A DNA stretch of 64,000 bases from Daucus carota subsp. sativus (lineage: Eukaryota; Streptophyta; Magnoliopsida; Apiales; Apiaceae), in NCBI RefSeq assembly GCF_001625215.2, contig NC_030389.2:2330930-2394929 (forward strand), in the 5' to 3' direction. Of this stretch, positions 31,470 through 43,685 are shown one piece after another (positions within the stretch are counted from its first letter, which is position 1; each line of letters begins with the position of its first letter). The notes beneath the pieces were generated by a model that worked only from the letters and a program-made list of their open reading frames with translations, did not search any database and was not told the origin of the DNA. Made by a program: the position numbers and the translations under genes.

Positions 31470-32865
31470 GGCACCTTGAGCAAGTAATCGCATTTCCAAC
31501 AATTGTGGATATATCTGGATGGCTCCTTACTGTAATTCAAATGGGGGTACAGATACTGTAGATGTGGAGGATATCAAATTGTTGTATGTGCAATTTATGA
31601 AGCGGTGGTGTAGAGGATCAACTCTTTGCGAATTTGGTACCTATGTCAGAGAACGCTTAATATATCTGTATATGTTGTTGATACAATTCGAAGTAGTGCC
31701 ATTGTATTAATTCAATGATTCATACAATCTGCAGTTTTGTGTTTTTGTTTTGGCACTAGAATACATTGTGTAAAAACACATAATATATGAAGTTATAAAG
31801 TTAGAAGTTAAGGATCCAATCTGGGTTGAATTCTGTTTTGTTAGTCAATTTTTTTTTTGGCTTAGTAGGATGATATTTTTGACACAGAATCGTTATTTTA
31901 TATCCTATATCCCAGATTCTCTATTTCGCTTCAGTTGGGAGCTCCACTTATTCTGAAGTTCTTAATAATCTTCAGCAAAGAGGTATGTTTCTAATTACTC
32001 AAGAGTACGTAAGAACTTGATCCATTCCTGCATCTGGTTTGTAAATCAATTTGTGATATACTGCGAGGTCTGTATTTAGAAAACAATACGTCATGTATTT
32101 GTATTAAATCAGAATCAAATCGATAATGCTGTTGCATCCGTTATAAAATAGTTACACAGATTCTCTGACCTTGACTGGCTTCAAGCCTTCGACTTGCAGA
32201 TGCCCTGTTCTTTCTTCTGGAAATCTGTAGATGTTTGTTGTTCTATCTACATTGCTGAAGCGGTTTGAGATATCATTGGATTCGAGTCCAGTTTTGAGCT
32301 GGAGCAATGAGCAATCTATTTTTTTAGATTTAAACAAGAATTTCAACGAAGTTAAATAAACTTTCAGCCTCCATTTTATGTTGCTTCTTCCCTCCAAGAA
32401 AATAATGTAGAAACCTGTTTTTAGATTGGTTCTGCACACTCGCCTCCATGACTTTAAAAAAAATATTTTTTTTATTTTTCATAAACATAAAAGTAAATTG
32501 AGGATTCAAAAAGTATTTCTAAAAATCTCGTTTTTTTAATAATTAACTCTTTTCGCTGCGGAATTCTGGTTCTGTCATCGGTTACACATCGATGTTATTA
32601 TTGTTTTTGCGGATTGAGAGAGGAATGATTTGGGGCGTTATCTTGCACTTAATTGCATGTGAAGCAGCAATGGGAGTGGTTAAAAAGGATGTTAAAGATG
32701 TGGAAAGTTAGGGGGATAGCAAGCATTATAGTAATATTTGCCGTTTTTTGTGACTAAAAAGATCTCAATAGGAATCATGTTTGGGCTTGCATTGGAATAT
32801 ACTTTTAAAGCTTCCGATTAGAATGACACGTACTGCCCTCGCATACATCAGTGTTATTATAAAAA
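31470..32865. other. Downstream of B1, with a dispersed duplication
   Basis: About 70 bp at 30990-31060 (inside the B1 intron) recurs, diverged, at 32250-32320: ttctatctacattg, gagtccagttttRagct. This implies a local segmental duplication of about 1.26 kb. No further gene is supported. Confidence 0.4.
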
Positions 32866-32896
32866 CTAGCTTTTTAACCCGTGCAAAGCACGGGTT
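32866..32896 (-). mobile_element. Helitron-like 3' terminus, minus strand
   Basis: On the minus strand: a perfect hairpin AACCCGTGC-TTT-GCACGGGTT, then AAAAAG, then CTAG followed by T. This is the classic plant Helitron 3' signature. The element body would extend toward higher coordinates; I could not place its 5' TC end. Confidence 0.6.
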
Positions 32897-33022
32897 GTTT
32901 TAAATATTTTTTCAATATATCTTGTATCTTTTTGTTCATTTTTTCTAAATTAAGATTATTTGTATTATAAACGTAATTTAAATGTAATATTTGTTTGTAT
33001 TTGAAGTCATATCATCAGTATG

Positions 33023-33258
33023 TTAGGCTGCCCCGACTTATGGCTTTCTTTTCAAAGAAAATCGGACTTTTCTTTACCTGTTTATGTAAAAGTTCAGAAG
33101 CACATATAAGAAGCCGAAAATTCCATCTTTTTATCAGGACTTCTACTCTCTTTCAAACATTTTAATATATTTATAAGTCTAGACTTACTTCTCATTTATA
33201 ATCCCCTTTTTTATTTTAAGAAATAAGTCACTTTTTTTAAGTTTACCCAAACGACCCC
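33023..33258. repeat. Dispersed MITE-like repeat, member 2
   Basis: Similar to 25275-25505 and 45240-45617, ending in tttacccaaacgacccc. More diverged than the other two. A (TA)n run follows at 33263-33290. Confidence 0.45.
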
Positions 33259-33461
33259 TATGTTGATGTATATATATATATATATATATACACATATCCT
33301 CACTATTATGATATTTATTAAAATATAAATACAAAAAATATACACTATTAAAAATTTTATTATATAATTAAAATACCACTCACCTAAAATTATTTGAAAA
33401 TTTGTTACAAAAAAATGAGACTCTTGCCGAATTAGAGTCTTTGTCATATAGTTATTTATTA

Positions 33462-33699
33462 CTACCTCCGTCCCACCAGGTTCTTTACGTTACTTTTTGA
33501 CACGCATTTTAATGCTCCTGTAAAGTATACTTACATTATATATATATATTTTTAAAAAAATTCTTGAAAAAATGTTTAAAGTTTAAACTTTTATTCAAAA
33601 AAAGAAAAAATTAAAAATACGTTATGTAACTATACTTTACGAGAATCTTAAAATACGTGCAAACAGTGTACGTAAACTCCCTGGCGGGACGGAGGGAGT
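33462..33699. mobile_element. Stowaway MITE
   Basis: 238 bp. The left end CTACCTCCGTCCCACCAGG and right end CCTGGCGGGACGGAGGGAG are inverted repeats, with a TA target duplication at 33460-33461 and 33700-33701. A (GT)n microsatellite follows at 33719-33742. Confidence 0.85.
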
Positions 33700-33742
33700 A
33701 TATTTATAATCATTCGAATGTGTGTGTGTGTGTGTGTGTGTG

Positions 33743-34605
33743 TAATTTTATTAAATCATAATAATTAAATTCTAAAAATCGGCCGAATTAACGGATTAAT
33801 CAATAATCGAACGGTTTTGATCCGATTTGTTAAAATCCAGTTAAATCGATGTCTAATTGGTAAGAGATTTAAATAATAGCTCGAAAATCAGCGACAATAC
33901 AAAAATATACAAAAATTTATGGGAAAAATTAAAGTTTAAAAATTGATTATATATTGTTTTAACATATATAATATTAAATTAATTTTAAATAATGATCATG
34001 TTAATTATTCCCATTAATCGTCGTTTTTTACAACACTAGATATCTATCTACTTATATATATAATAAGACAACGAAGGACAAAAATTGTTAAGAAAATGAT
34101 CGTGAAAAGTCGAATATACCCCTGCTTATCTTATAATTATAGAAAAATCATCAATTAATGCATTTATTATATTTAAACTATTATATACTATTAAATAATT
34201 ATATTCCTTTGTGAGCTATACTTATGTTAATTACATTCATTGATCACTCATTTATAATAGCGTCATTATTTAATTAATTTTCACATATAGTATCAAGAAT
34301 AAGTACTTAAACTTGATAAATGCAGGGATCAGAATGAGATGTATCAAACTTGATAAATATGGACAAGTTTTGTTAAAGTGACCAGAGTTAGATTCAAAAT
34401 TAAGTTACGTGTCATGCAAATAATGTAAAACTCAATTAAGAGAATGATCTATTTTTAAATATCGATCGAGTAATTTCTTAACACCAAATCTAATAAATGA
34501 ATGATAGATAAATAATCATCATAAAAAATTCTTAAAGAAGCATATAATATATAAATACATTTTCATTAATAATAGAGCAATAGATGATCAACTAAACTCA
34601 CAATA
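33743..34605. other. AT-rich intergenic, no gene seen
   Basis: A possible Helitron 5' start (atctatctacttatatat near 34046) occurs without an identifiable matching 3' end. Otherwise featureless. Confidence 0.35.
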
Positions 34606-34866
34606 ATGGGGTGGCAATTTCGAGGAACAGGTCGTGTTTGTGTCAGCAATCGGGTCGATTTCGGGTCAAGCTAAAATCACTTAAAATTGAATAAAACTAA
34701 AAATTGAAGTGTTTAGAAATGAAATTCTAATTTCGGGTCATTTCGGGTCCATTTCGAGTCAATCGGGTGATTTTCGGGTCACTTTCGGGTTTTATCTCAG
34801 TAAATCGGGTTGCGGGTCGGATCGGGTTCAAGTCGGGTTCGGGTCGTGTCTGATATTGCCACCCCT
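34606..34866. mobile_element. Ac-like hAT MITE with tcgggtc word repeats
   Basis: Ends atggggtggcaattt and atattgccaccccttc are inverted repeats of the YAGGGNTGNAA type. The interior is made largely of the word tcgggtc in varied phase. A target duplication is not visible. Confidence 0.55.
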
Positions 34867-35527
34867 TCTTAATTGATTGTTTCAGATTTTCCGGATTCTA
34901 CCCCTTTCAATTTCAAAACAAAAGGGGTCAATAAAAAAATCAAAAAATCTACTAACTTAAAGATATTTTTCAAATTTTATATATTATCTAGGTCTTTACA
35001 AAAGACTTTAAAGATAATGAATGTATCGTCCAGTCGACGAGTGACAAACTGTAAATATATATTAATAAGTTTAAAATTAATGTCGGCCATGCATGTTCCC
35101 TAGATAAAATTCAATTAATGGTCATCTATCATATGATTATATCAAATTAATTTGTCCGGTATATCAGTATAAATGTCTCTACAAATTATGTTTTGTTAGT
35201 TCAAGTTGAATAAAAATATTATTAACATTAGTAGTTGATTTTTAAAATAAATTTATATTTATAAAATTATTTATCAAATATATTATACAAAAATTGAATT
35301 AAAATCAAAATATAAATCATAATTATAAATATGTATTGGAGTTTTAGTCATATAGTAATTAATGTATATTAATTAAGAGACATTAATGTCTAATAAATAT
35401 GTTAGTATAAAAAGTCAATAGTACCCTCACTATTTATGAATATACATGTATAAGGAGGAAGGGCAGTTTAGTCTCAACGAATTAAATTACTCACACTTGT
35501 TCTATTAGATATATAATAATAAATTTC

Positions 35528-35566
<39 letters not shown>

Positions 35567-35718
35567 TAAAAAAAAATATATCGGGCGGCCTATTGCAGCT
35601 GTTTTCCCAGACTTTAGCACCTATTGCAGGTTCCTCCTATTTGGTGTAGTCGATAACTTGTTCGTTCTCACTTTTATGAACACCTCATCTACACCGCATG
35701 CTAGACGTCACAGATTCT
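34867..35718. other. AT-rich intergenic with an (ATA)n microsatellite
   Basis: Trinucleotide run of about 13 units at 35526-35563. No gene seen. The octamer before 35719 is the target duplication of the next element. Confidence 0.4.
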
Positions 35719-36131
35719 TAGAGCTGTGATTCGAGTCGGGCGGCTCGCGAGCTCGCCCGGCTCGAACTCGTTTAAGTGGGCTCGGCTCGACTCGACTCAT
35801 TAAACGAGCCGAGTTCGGGTAAAGGTTTCGGCTCGTTTAATTAAACGAGCCGGCTCGACTCGACTCGTGAAATTAAACGAGCCGAGTTCGGGTAGAGGTT
35901 TGGGCTCGATTAAGTGTAAAATTATACGAGCTGGCTCGCTCGGCTCGTTAAAACCGGCTCGTTTAGCTAAACGAGCCGGCTCGGCTCGACTCGTGAAATT
36001 AACCGAGTCGAGTTCGGGCAAAGATTTAGGCTCGATTAGTTAATCGAGCCGGCTCGGCTCGGCTCGATTAAAGTTGGCTCGAATTAGGCTCGGCTCGAAA
36101 TTCGCCCGGCTCGCCTCGAATTACAGCCCTA
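35719..36131. mobile_element. Ac-like hAT MITE with ggctcgactcg word repeats
   Basis: 413 bp, with ends TAGAGCTGTGATTCGAG and CTCGAATTACAGCCCTA. Exact 8-bp target duplication CAGATTCT at 35711-35718 and 36132-36139. The GC-rich interior repeats ggctcgactcg and aaacgagcc, unlike its AT-rich surroundings. Confidence 0.85.
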
Positions 36132-36599
36132 CAGATTCTAGTATTCGACTCCAGAAAATACAATCTTAATTATTTTATTTATTTATTTCTGCCGATCATA
36201 TTTTGTTCTGCGAGAAAAAATAACCTTCCCAAAAAATATCCAAGGTTTCTCTCTGAATATGAATAATAATAATGTCATTTAAATAATTCGTTGTCACCAA
36301 ATATAATATATTAATTTTATTATGACATATTGCACATGAAATAAATAAATATTATTATAATTTGAAATCTTCTTTTGAGTTTGTGAAAATTTGTTTTGAA
36401 TGGAAAATATTGGAAAATGAATTTTCAATTCAATAAAAAAGATGCTCATGCATAAAGTAGAATCTTGATAAAGATTATTTGATTAAAAATTATATGATGT
36501 AATATGTTTTGAACAAGATGTTACTTAAACGATTTTATAAAATAATATCAGATACAATTTACTAGAATTTATATATAATAAAATTTAGAATAAATTACA
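36132..36599. other. Spacer upstream of B2
   Basis: AT-rich. A TATA-like word (atatataata, 36571-36580) may be the B2 promoter. Confidence 0.35.
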
Positions 36600-36772
36600 C
36601 GAATCTACAAAAACGCGCCGTGTTCCACCTTTCCTCTGCTCTACTCTACTTAAGAAACTCCACTGCTACTTATTTCCTCATTTTCCACTGTTCACGTTCA
36701 TTCTCACGCCTGATAATCTCGCCGCCGGCGTCGGAGCTCCGGCGACCTAGTAGCGAACGCCGACTTAGCAAG
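36600..36772 (+). promoter_or_regulatory. Probable B2 leader exon
   Basis: A pyrimidine-rich, then GC-rich stretch without ATG that ends at a donor (agcaag|gttaaa, 36772). The acceptor (ttttttgcag) ends at 37374, 11 nt before the B2 start codon, giving a leader intron of 602 nt. The transcript start is not defined by sequence alone. Confidence 0.45.
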
Positions 36773-37385
36773 GTTAAAAATTCTTATTATAATTGCTTTA
36801 CTTTCTGTTAGCAAGGTTGAACAGATTCCTTAGAGTATGTTAATGTTGCTGAATTTTATATGATCCTTGATTCCCTTCGATCTTGACTCTTACGGAACAA
36901 AATTTTATTTGAATTCATCACCTGAAAATCGATATCGAGTTATTGATATTAATCCACTCTTTTATTTTGTGTATCTGTAAATTAGATGTAGACCTTATGC
37001 GATATGGAACCCTATGATGTTATGCGATATGGAACCGATGATGTTTTACTTATCATCGAGTCTGTTTGGATTGCTTTTTTATAATTTTGTTTCGCGGTGA
37101 GTTACAGGAATTTATGTAATGTTGGTATATGGATTTGAACTATTTTTTAAGCACATTATTGTAATTGTTTGAAGTCATGAGGTTAACAGAAACAAGAAGA
37201 TTAGAGTTGAACATTGAATTGCTTAATATGGATTTGTAATGCGTTGAATTGAATTAGAATTGAATTGCTTGCTCTGCCACGTGGTGAGTATTTAGGGAAC
37301 ATGTATGGATTTCTTGTTGTTTTCAAGTTGTTTTTTTTATTGTTTTTTGATGAAATTGTTTTAGTTTTTTGCAGTTCACGGAAAC

Positions 37386-38681
37386 ATGGATGTTTGTTTG
37401 AGAGCTGTGTCGGAGCTAGCAATCATAGCAATAGCTAAGCCTCTTTTAGGGAATGAAGGGGATGTACAGAGATGGAAAGCTAGCTGGGTAGCAGGCTTTG
37501 CGACGTATTTCATTGTCTGTCACTCTATTAAGATCTGTGTGGGAATGAAAAGAGATCAAGTTGCTCTAAGAAACAAAACAGAAGTTTGTGCTTTCATACT
37601 AAAATATATTTTGCAGTTTCTGGTCCCTCTCTCACATTCTTCACTAGCATATGCTTATCTCACCGGGATTGAGACAAAAAATCATCACATGGAAGATGAT
37701 TGGAAAATGGTTGCATTGGGTATAAGAGTACTCACTCTTGTAGTAGGAAGTTTGTTAGCACTCATGGGTGCTTGCAAGATATGTTATTCAGCAGCTAATG
37801 AGCAGTATCAGATAACTGCTATTCAAACAAATGTGGAGAATGTATCAGGACTCGGACAGTGGGATGTGGAGAATCAATCATTTGCCCCGGAAGAGATACA
37901 AATGGATGTGGACGATGACTCATACCCAGATACATTTTTATCACACTCGGATGTCGAGACTCAGTTACTTGCAGATGCAAATGTATCGGAAGAGCCACAG
38001 ATGTATGAGGAGAATCAATCATTTTCAATGGAAGAGATACCATTGGATGTGGATGATCACTCATATCCTGATGCATGTTTATGGGACTCGTTGGAGGGTG
38101 TGGAGAATCATTCACAATCAAATGCAAATGTATTGGAGGAGACACAGAGGAATATGGAGAATCAATCATTTGCACAGGAAGATACACGATTCGATGTGGA
38201 GGACCACTCATATCCAGATGCATGTTTATCGGACTGGTTAGAATGTGCTGTGGAGAATCCATCACTTGCAGATGCAAATGTATCAGAAGAGGTGCAGAGG
38301 GATGGAGAGGATCAATATATTGCAAGTGAAACTGTATCAGAAAAGGTGCAGAGGGATGTTGAGAGCCGACCATATTTTATGGATCTGAAAGAATGGCCTG
38401 AGTGTCTTCCATCTACATCAGAATCTACACCAGATGTGATGGAATTCGTGAATCTATGGGAATGGGATAGAAATGGATTTACAGATACAAATGATCTGAA
38501 ATTGTTACTCTGGGATGTGGATAAGCAATTTTATGCAGATGCAACTGTAATAGAAGAGGAACAGAGATATGGGGAACAATTCATTAGCAGATGCAAATGT
38601 AATGGTACAAATGACGGAGGATCAATTACTTGGAGATGCAAATGTATTGCTAATGCAGATGTATTGGAGCAGCTTTCCTGA
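37386..38681 (+). CDS. Family B membrane protein with acidic repeats, copy B2
   Basis: 431 aa in one exon, start ATG at 37386. Residues 1-140 hold about four hydrophobic helices with markers GNEGDVQRWKASW, LAYAYL, NHHMEDDWKMVA and LMGACK. From about 150 the protein is a long acidic region of imperfect repeats built from ENQSF-x-x-EEI, DVDDHSYPDACL and ENPSLADANVSEEVQRD. The same ENQ...AD...QRD words occur in B3. A one-base shift near 38579 takes the reading out of the repeat register, so the last 30 residues (Cys-rich) are probably frameshifted; in the other frame the repeat words continue for about 40 more codons. A membrane location is likely. Family and function are not recognised. Confidence 0.8.
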   Translation: MDVCLRAVSELAIIAIAKPLLGNEGDVQRWKASWVAGFATYFIVCHSIKICVGMKRDQVALRNKTEVCAFILKYILQFLVPLSHSSLAYAYLTGIETKNHHMEDDWKMVALGIRVLTLVVGSLLALMGACKICYSAANEQYQITAIQTNVENVSGLGQWDVENQSFAPEEIQMDVDDDSYPDTFLSHSDVETQLLADANVSEEPQMYEENQSFSMEEIPLDVDDHSYPDACLWDSLEGVENHSQSNANVLEETQRNMENQSFAQEDTRFDVEDHSYPDACLSDWLECAVENPSLADANVSEEVQRDGEDQYIASETVSEKVQRDVESRPYFMDLKEWPECLPSTSESTPDVMEFVNLWEWDRNGFTDTNDLKLLLWDVDKQFYADATVIEEEQRYGEQFISRCKCNGTNDGGSITWRCKCIANADVLEQLS

Positions 38682-39286
38682 CAGGAATAAAGTATGTCCG
38701 TCTTAATTTTCGAATAGAGTTGAAATTGGGGATACATAGCTGCTTTAGTTTATTTATCTATGACTTGCTTGTTTTTTGTGTATTAAGTGTTTTGCTTTCA
38801 TCGTCTTCATTAAAGATATTGCTTATATAGATACCATTGCAAGGAATATATACGTCTTATATGTAAACCTGTGATGTTTGACTTCATCATCAACGATAGA
38901 TGTTATGGTTACTTACTTCTTATATTACGTGACATAGGTGAATGGATTTACACTACTAGTTAGTGGCTGCACTCAATTGTTAAATCATTCAAATTCACGA
39001 GGACAAACTAAGAAGACCAGAGTCAGTTTATAATAGTTATTTGAAATTTACTTACATATGTGGGGTTTGTTTCATCAATAAATGGATACTAGCTATTTTT
39101 AGCTGCAAAATTTTTCTTCTAAACCTTTAGAACACAAAATTTTGGATCATCCATGATTTGTTGGAAAATTCGTCTAAAAAATCTCCCTTTTTAGCATTAG
39201 TTTTGAGGCAGTATATCATTCCCTTGTTAGATTTCATTATTCTATTTTTGTCAGCGTCGAGTTCTCTTGTTGTTTTTGTTCTTAAG
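38682..39286. other. 3' flank of B2
   Basis: No gene seen. Contains the probable 3' untranslated region. Confidence 0.4.
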
Positions 39287-39490
39287 AGTTCAGCTGGTGA
39301 TTAGTTACTTTAGGTCTTTCATGTCTTCCTTGGTCTCTCTCTTTTTCTTTCTTTTTTTCAGAGTTCAGCTGGTGATTAATTACTTTAGTCTTTCATGTCT
39401 TCCTTAGTCTCTTGGTTTTTTTGTTCTTCAGAGTTCATCTGGTGATTAGTTACTTTAGGTCTTTCATGTCTTCTTTAGTGTGTCGTTCTA
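39287..39490. repeat. Tandem repeat, three copies of about 72 bp
   Basis: Each copy contains agagttcagctggtgatta, gttactttaggtctttcatg and tcttcctt, separated by T/C-rich tails. Copies start near 39287, 39360 and 39430. Confidence 0.8.
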
Positions 39491-40320
39491 GTTTCCTACT
39501 TTAGTTCGTTTCACAGCTTGTTTAGTCTTGGTCTAGATTAATAGAATAAAGAGAAAAGATATACGACTAGAGAATTTATTATTATAGGCAACATGTTCTC
39601 AATTATAATGGAAGATGTGCTTATATAGCCAATTTCTAAACAATAATTAATGAAATAGGTATTGACAAGGAAACTATAATAATAACACAACTATCCTATG
39701 ATATTTTAACATAGATGACCGCATGTACCCTGTTTCTCTATCACTTGATGAATATTAGCTTTTAAAACAAAACCATAAGTTATTGGCAATTCTATCTGTA
39801 CTCATCTGTCAATAATAGATTTGAAGGTCTTATTAGCTGTCAACTGAAGGCAATTATAAAATCGCAACTCTGCTTAGCGAGTCAAATGTAAGCCGTACTC
39901 CATCTCTCCAATTCAATTTCAGCAAATTAAGTACAATTAAACTGAACTTCATATAGTCAAACACTCTAATCAAACTAGAGGGACTGGAACCTAGTATCAA
40001 AAATTTTACTAAGATGTCAAATTGTTTCTTAGTATAATTTGTATTCTATGTTCCTCAGAACTTCATATATGGTCTTCCCTAACAATATAATCTAGTCAAG
40101 CCAAAATTTTGTCATGATTCTCTATTTTAAATACAGAAACTTTATAATATTGACTCAGTAGTCAACTAAGTCCTCGAGACTCCTTGGCTAAGTGCCTAAG
40201 TTCATAATTCCTGTTAAGGCAGCCAGTTTCCATTGGAAATGTGTATAGGAGCGGCTGGCAATTGTTTTACTACAAAATGAGCTATCGTAGTGTTAATTTC
40301 ACCTCCACGAATATAAATTT
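39491..40320. other. Intergenic, no gene seen
   Basis: No open frame, repeat or element boundary that I can support. Confidence 0.4.
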
Positions 40321-40800
40321 TATTCCCTCTTTACTTGTGTTAAAGGAGGATTTTGGTTAACAAGATTTTTATGATTTTGGGGATTTTGGGTTTATGAAAA
40401 AAGAGGGCCTGAGCTTGAGAGATGTCTCGATTTGTCTCGGGTATCAGATTTCATATCTCAAGATGCCTGCGTAACCATGTTTTTTAGGATTAAGCACACG
40501 CAGTTCCGTTATATACTAAGGGATAAGCTAAGTTAAATAGTGAATTAATTAATTTTAATCTGATATAATTTTCGAGTCGTGATATCTTCCGGAATTAAAA
40601 GATATCATTTGGAGATATTTTCTGTAATTGTTGATTCTTTCCTTGTTTCAGTGAGAGGATAATTACTTGTGGGCAAGTAATTAATTATTAATCTGAATTA
40701 ATAAAAGAAATTAGGAGATTATTAGAAAAAATAGGCTATCCAAAAAATGGCATAAATACTTGTTCCTTTATTCTCTCAAGTTATTAACATCCTCATTTCT
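40321..40800 (+). repeat. Possible LTR fragment
   Basis: The run of words ggttaacaagatttttatga, ctcaagatgcctgcgtaac, acgcagttccg, and a TATA-like cataaata near 40750, has the look of a decayed plant LTR. No partner LTR, primer site or target duplication was found. Confidence 0.3.
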
Positions 40801-43685
40801 TAGTTACTTGGCAAAATTTGAGCAGTGTAGATAAATTGGTATTAGAACAGAACAAGGTCTTGGAAGGCAGAAGTTGTGTGTTATTTGGAGTAGAAATGGA
40901 CAACGAGCAACAAAAACATGATAATGAAGCATGAGGAGTCAATACTGACATAGAAACCAAATAGGAAGGCTTACAACTCCCATTCAAAGTTCATGAAGCT
41001 AATACCGATGAGCATTTGCCATGATTAGATCAAACAAAGAGATAGAAAGGAGTATTGAAAGGTCTTACAGCTTATGTAGTAAATAGAAGTGGAAGAGCCT
41101 TTCTTTAATACTATTCTACTGTTGCGGCTTCTGGTTGTTCATGCTACACTATTCCATCGGATATGGTGAAGAGTGAGATGCTAGAAAAATCTCAACAATG
41201 TAGCACTCAACCAAAATTCGATGATGTCGGATTATAACTTCTAGCAAGGTAAAAGGAGCAGGTATGAATGATGAAACTAAAAATCTTACTAGTGTATTTT
41301 AGCAAAAAATAGAATAAAATAGATCTCACCAGTGTAGGAACAAAGCATAACCCTGTCACTATGAGTTTGAATCAGTATATAAGGCACGCATCCCTCCTCA
41401 CTTTGCACGATGCACAACAGCTTCAATTAAGTCGCACACCTCAGCTGATTAGGCACGTGAGGCAAGGCATTCGAACCAGGTGCAAGTATATTGACCCATC
41501 AATTGTAGCTGTTGACATAGTGACCAGCAGATTAGCACTGGTTTGACAAAGTTGCCTATAACTCAAATTTGATTCCTAGATAGCTTAAATTAGGATAAGG
41601 CATTACCTTTCTACCCTGAGCCCTTTAGCTCTTACAACTTATCCGACTTTAATCACTACACTGCAACAAATTCTCCAACAGATCACCAAAACATTAGGAA
41701 CATAGAAAATAAAAACGTAAGGAAAGATGTAGAGTAATTATTTACCAGGTAAAATACGTATCAAACAATAGAACCGGACACGACAACAGGTCACTTCTTT
41801 CTCTAACAGAGTTATCATCACAGATATTGTGCAAGTTCATAGCAGTAAGAGACAGATCACGCAACTGCAAAGCAAAGCTAGGTGGGGATAAGTAAATTTC
41901 TGATAACCCCAACGATGAAGATAGATGCAATTCAGATGATTTGAACTTCCATCATATGTACCAATAGTAAAGGAACAGCATTTAGATAACCAAGTCCGAC
42001 CAAAGCCATATTAAAGCTCAACTCTGCTCAATCTTCAATAAGTTTCGACCAATGAACCATATTAAAGCTCAACTCTCCTCAATATTCGATGAGTTTTGAT
42101 CAATATGTCATATTCATTTGTTTGTGCTTTAAAGGGAATTACGCCGACTCCCCTTGATTTTTGTTATTGGTGAATAGGGTCTCGCATAAGTGATCCCTGC
42201 AAATGTGGACCGTCCACTTTCCCTCCACCAGAATTTATTGCCAAAAAGCTGGGCAAACGTATCGAACCGCAGATTCGCAGGATATATGGCCGAAGAAGAG
42301 TGGCTTATAGAAACGAAGATGTCACTATTAAGAAATGCAGTTCAGATTCTGACAAAGCAGATATTGTCAAGCCTTATAGTGAAGTTGGTTAAGCACAATT
42401 CTAATCCTGAAAGTCAATCTCCGGTTGCTCAAACGAGTCCAACTTCGAAGAAAACCAGACCAACTTTAGAAAAGTAATAGGAAACAAATTCTAGTGAGAA
42501 CACAATTATAAAATTTCTCCACTTCTGATCCTGCAAATCAATCTCCGACTGCTCAAACCAGTCCAACTTCAAAAGAAGTTTCATCATAACATATTCTGAT
42601 GAGAGCACAATCATAAAAATTCTCCACGTGAGTGAAGAGAAGGCATAATGAATAACTAAAAACAGTTTTCCTTCCAAATAAACTTAGATGAAGGATTTGC
42701 AGAAGTGACAGAATTTCATAAGTAGCGGAAATGGGTGAATTTCATAAGTAGCGGAAATGGGTTGCACAATCAACCACCTATCTCCTCTACAGATTCTTTA
42801 AAAGGACATAAATTCACAGGTTCATGTCAGAGAGTCCAGGCTCTCAAGTAGTTGAATGAAGATACAGAGACTGTTTCCCGCAACAAGCACCAAGTAATAG
42901 TAATAGATCAAAATGTTCCATGATATGCTCATGCTCTTTCAACAACATGCCTTCTAACCCTGAAGGAATGGGAGAAAATAGTTTGCAGAATAACAAGCAA
43001 TTGTAATTGATTTGTTAACTGGAAGCCAGCTTGAAATGTTCTTGACAATAAGCAACTACTCATAGTTTCTGACCGAAAAGCACGATGGTCAAACAAGTAG
43101 AATGGATATTCATGCAACATAAAAAAGTGAGTCCCCCATATAACCTGCACATTCGCATTCCATAAACAATACTTCAACCTGCCAAGTACCATATAGTACT
43201 CAGTTAATCCAACTGATAGGCCAAGCCCCGTGAGATCATGTTCTCATAATCTCTCGTTGACATGACCTAAAGGATATAAATCCATATAGCAACCTAACAC
43301 GAGTCAAATCAGATAACCAAGTAGTGCAACAGTGCATCTCAACCCATAGCCACAACCATGAACCATTAGCCAACATCGACGGCTAGCCCAACTAGTTAAA
43401 TTTATGTATCTCTTACAAGATATTAGAACATTTTCTTCCAAAAATATTAGAAAAAACAAACACACACACACACACACATATATTATATATATAATACAAG
43501 CGGGAGTCATACAAACTTTGTTTGAAGAATATTACATTCAAACATTTGTACATGCAGAATGTCTATTCAAACTAAGCCACTTACTTGGATTAAACTTTTT
43601 TATTTACGTCATAACATGCATATCATTAGAATGTCTTGCATCACCAAGGACATTTTTTATCTTAGTCCAGTCTGCCCTTGAATCT
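40801..43685. other. Intergenic, no convincing gene
   Basis: Only short frames are present and I can support none of them. Two near-identical short words (tgaatttcataagtagcggaaatggg) sit in tandem at 42704-42760. An (AC)n run lies at 43457-43476. Confidence 0.4.

Noticed and set aside
37819-38373. 184-codon minus-strand frame with a repeated pattern
   Set aside because: Reverse complement of the B2 acidic repeats. Repetition explains the open frame.
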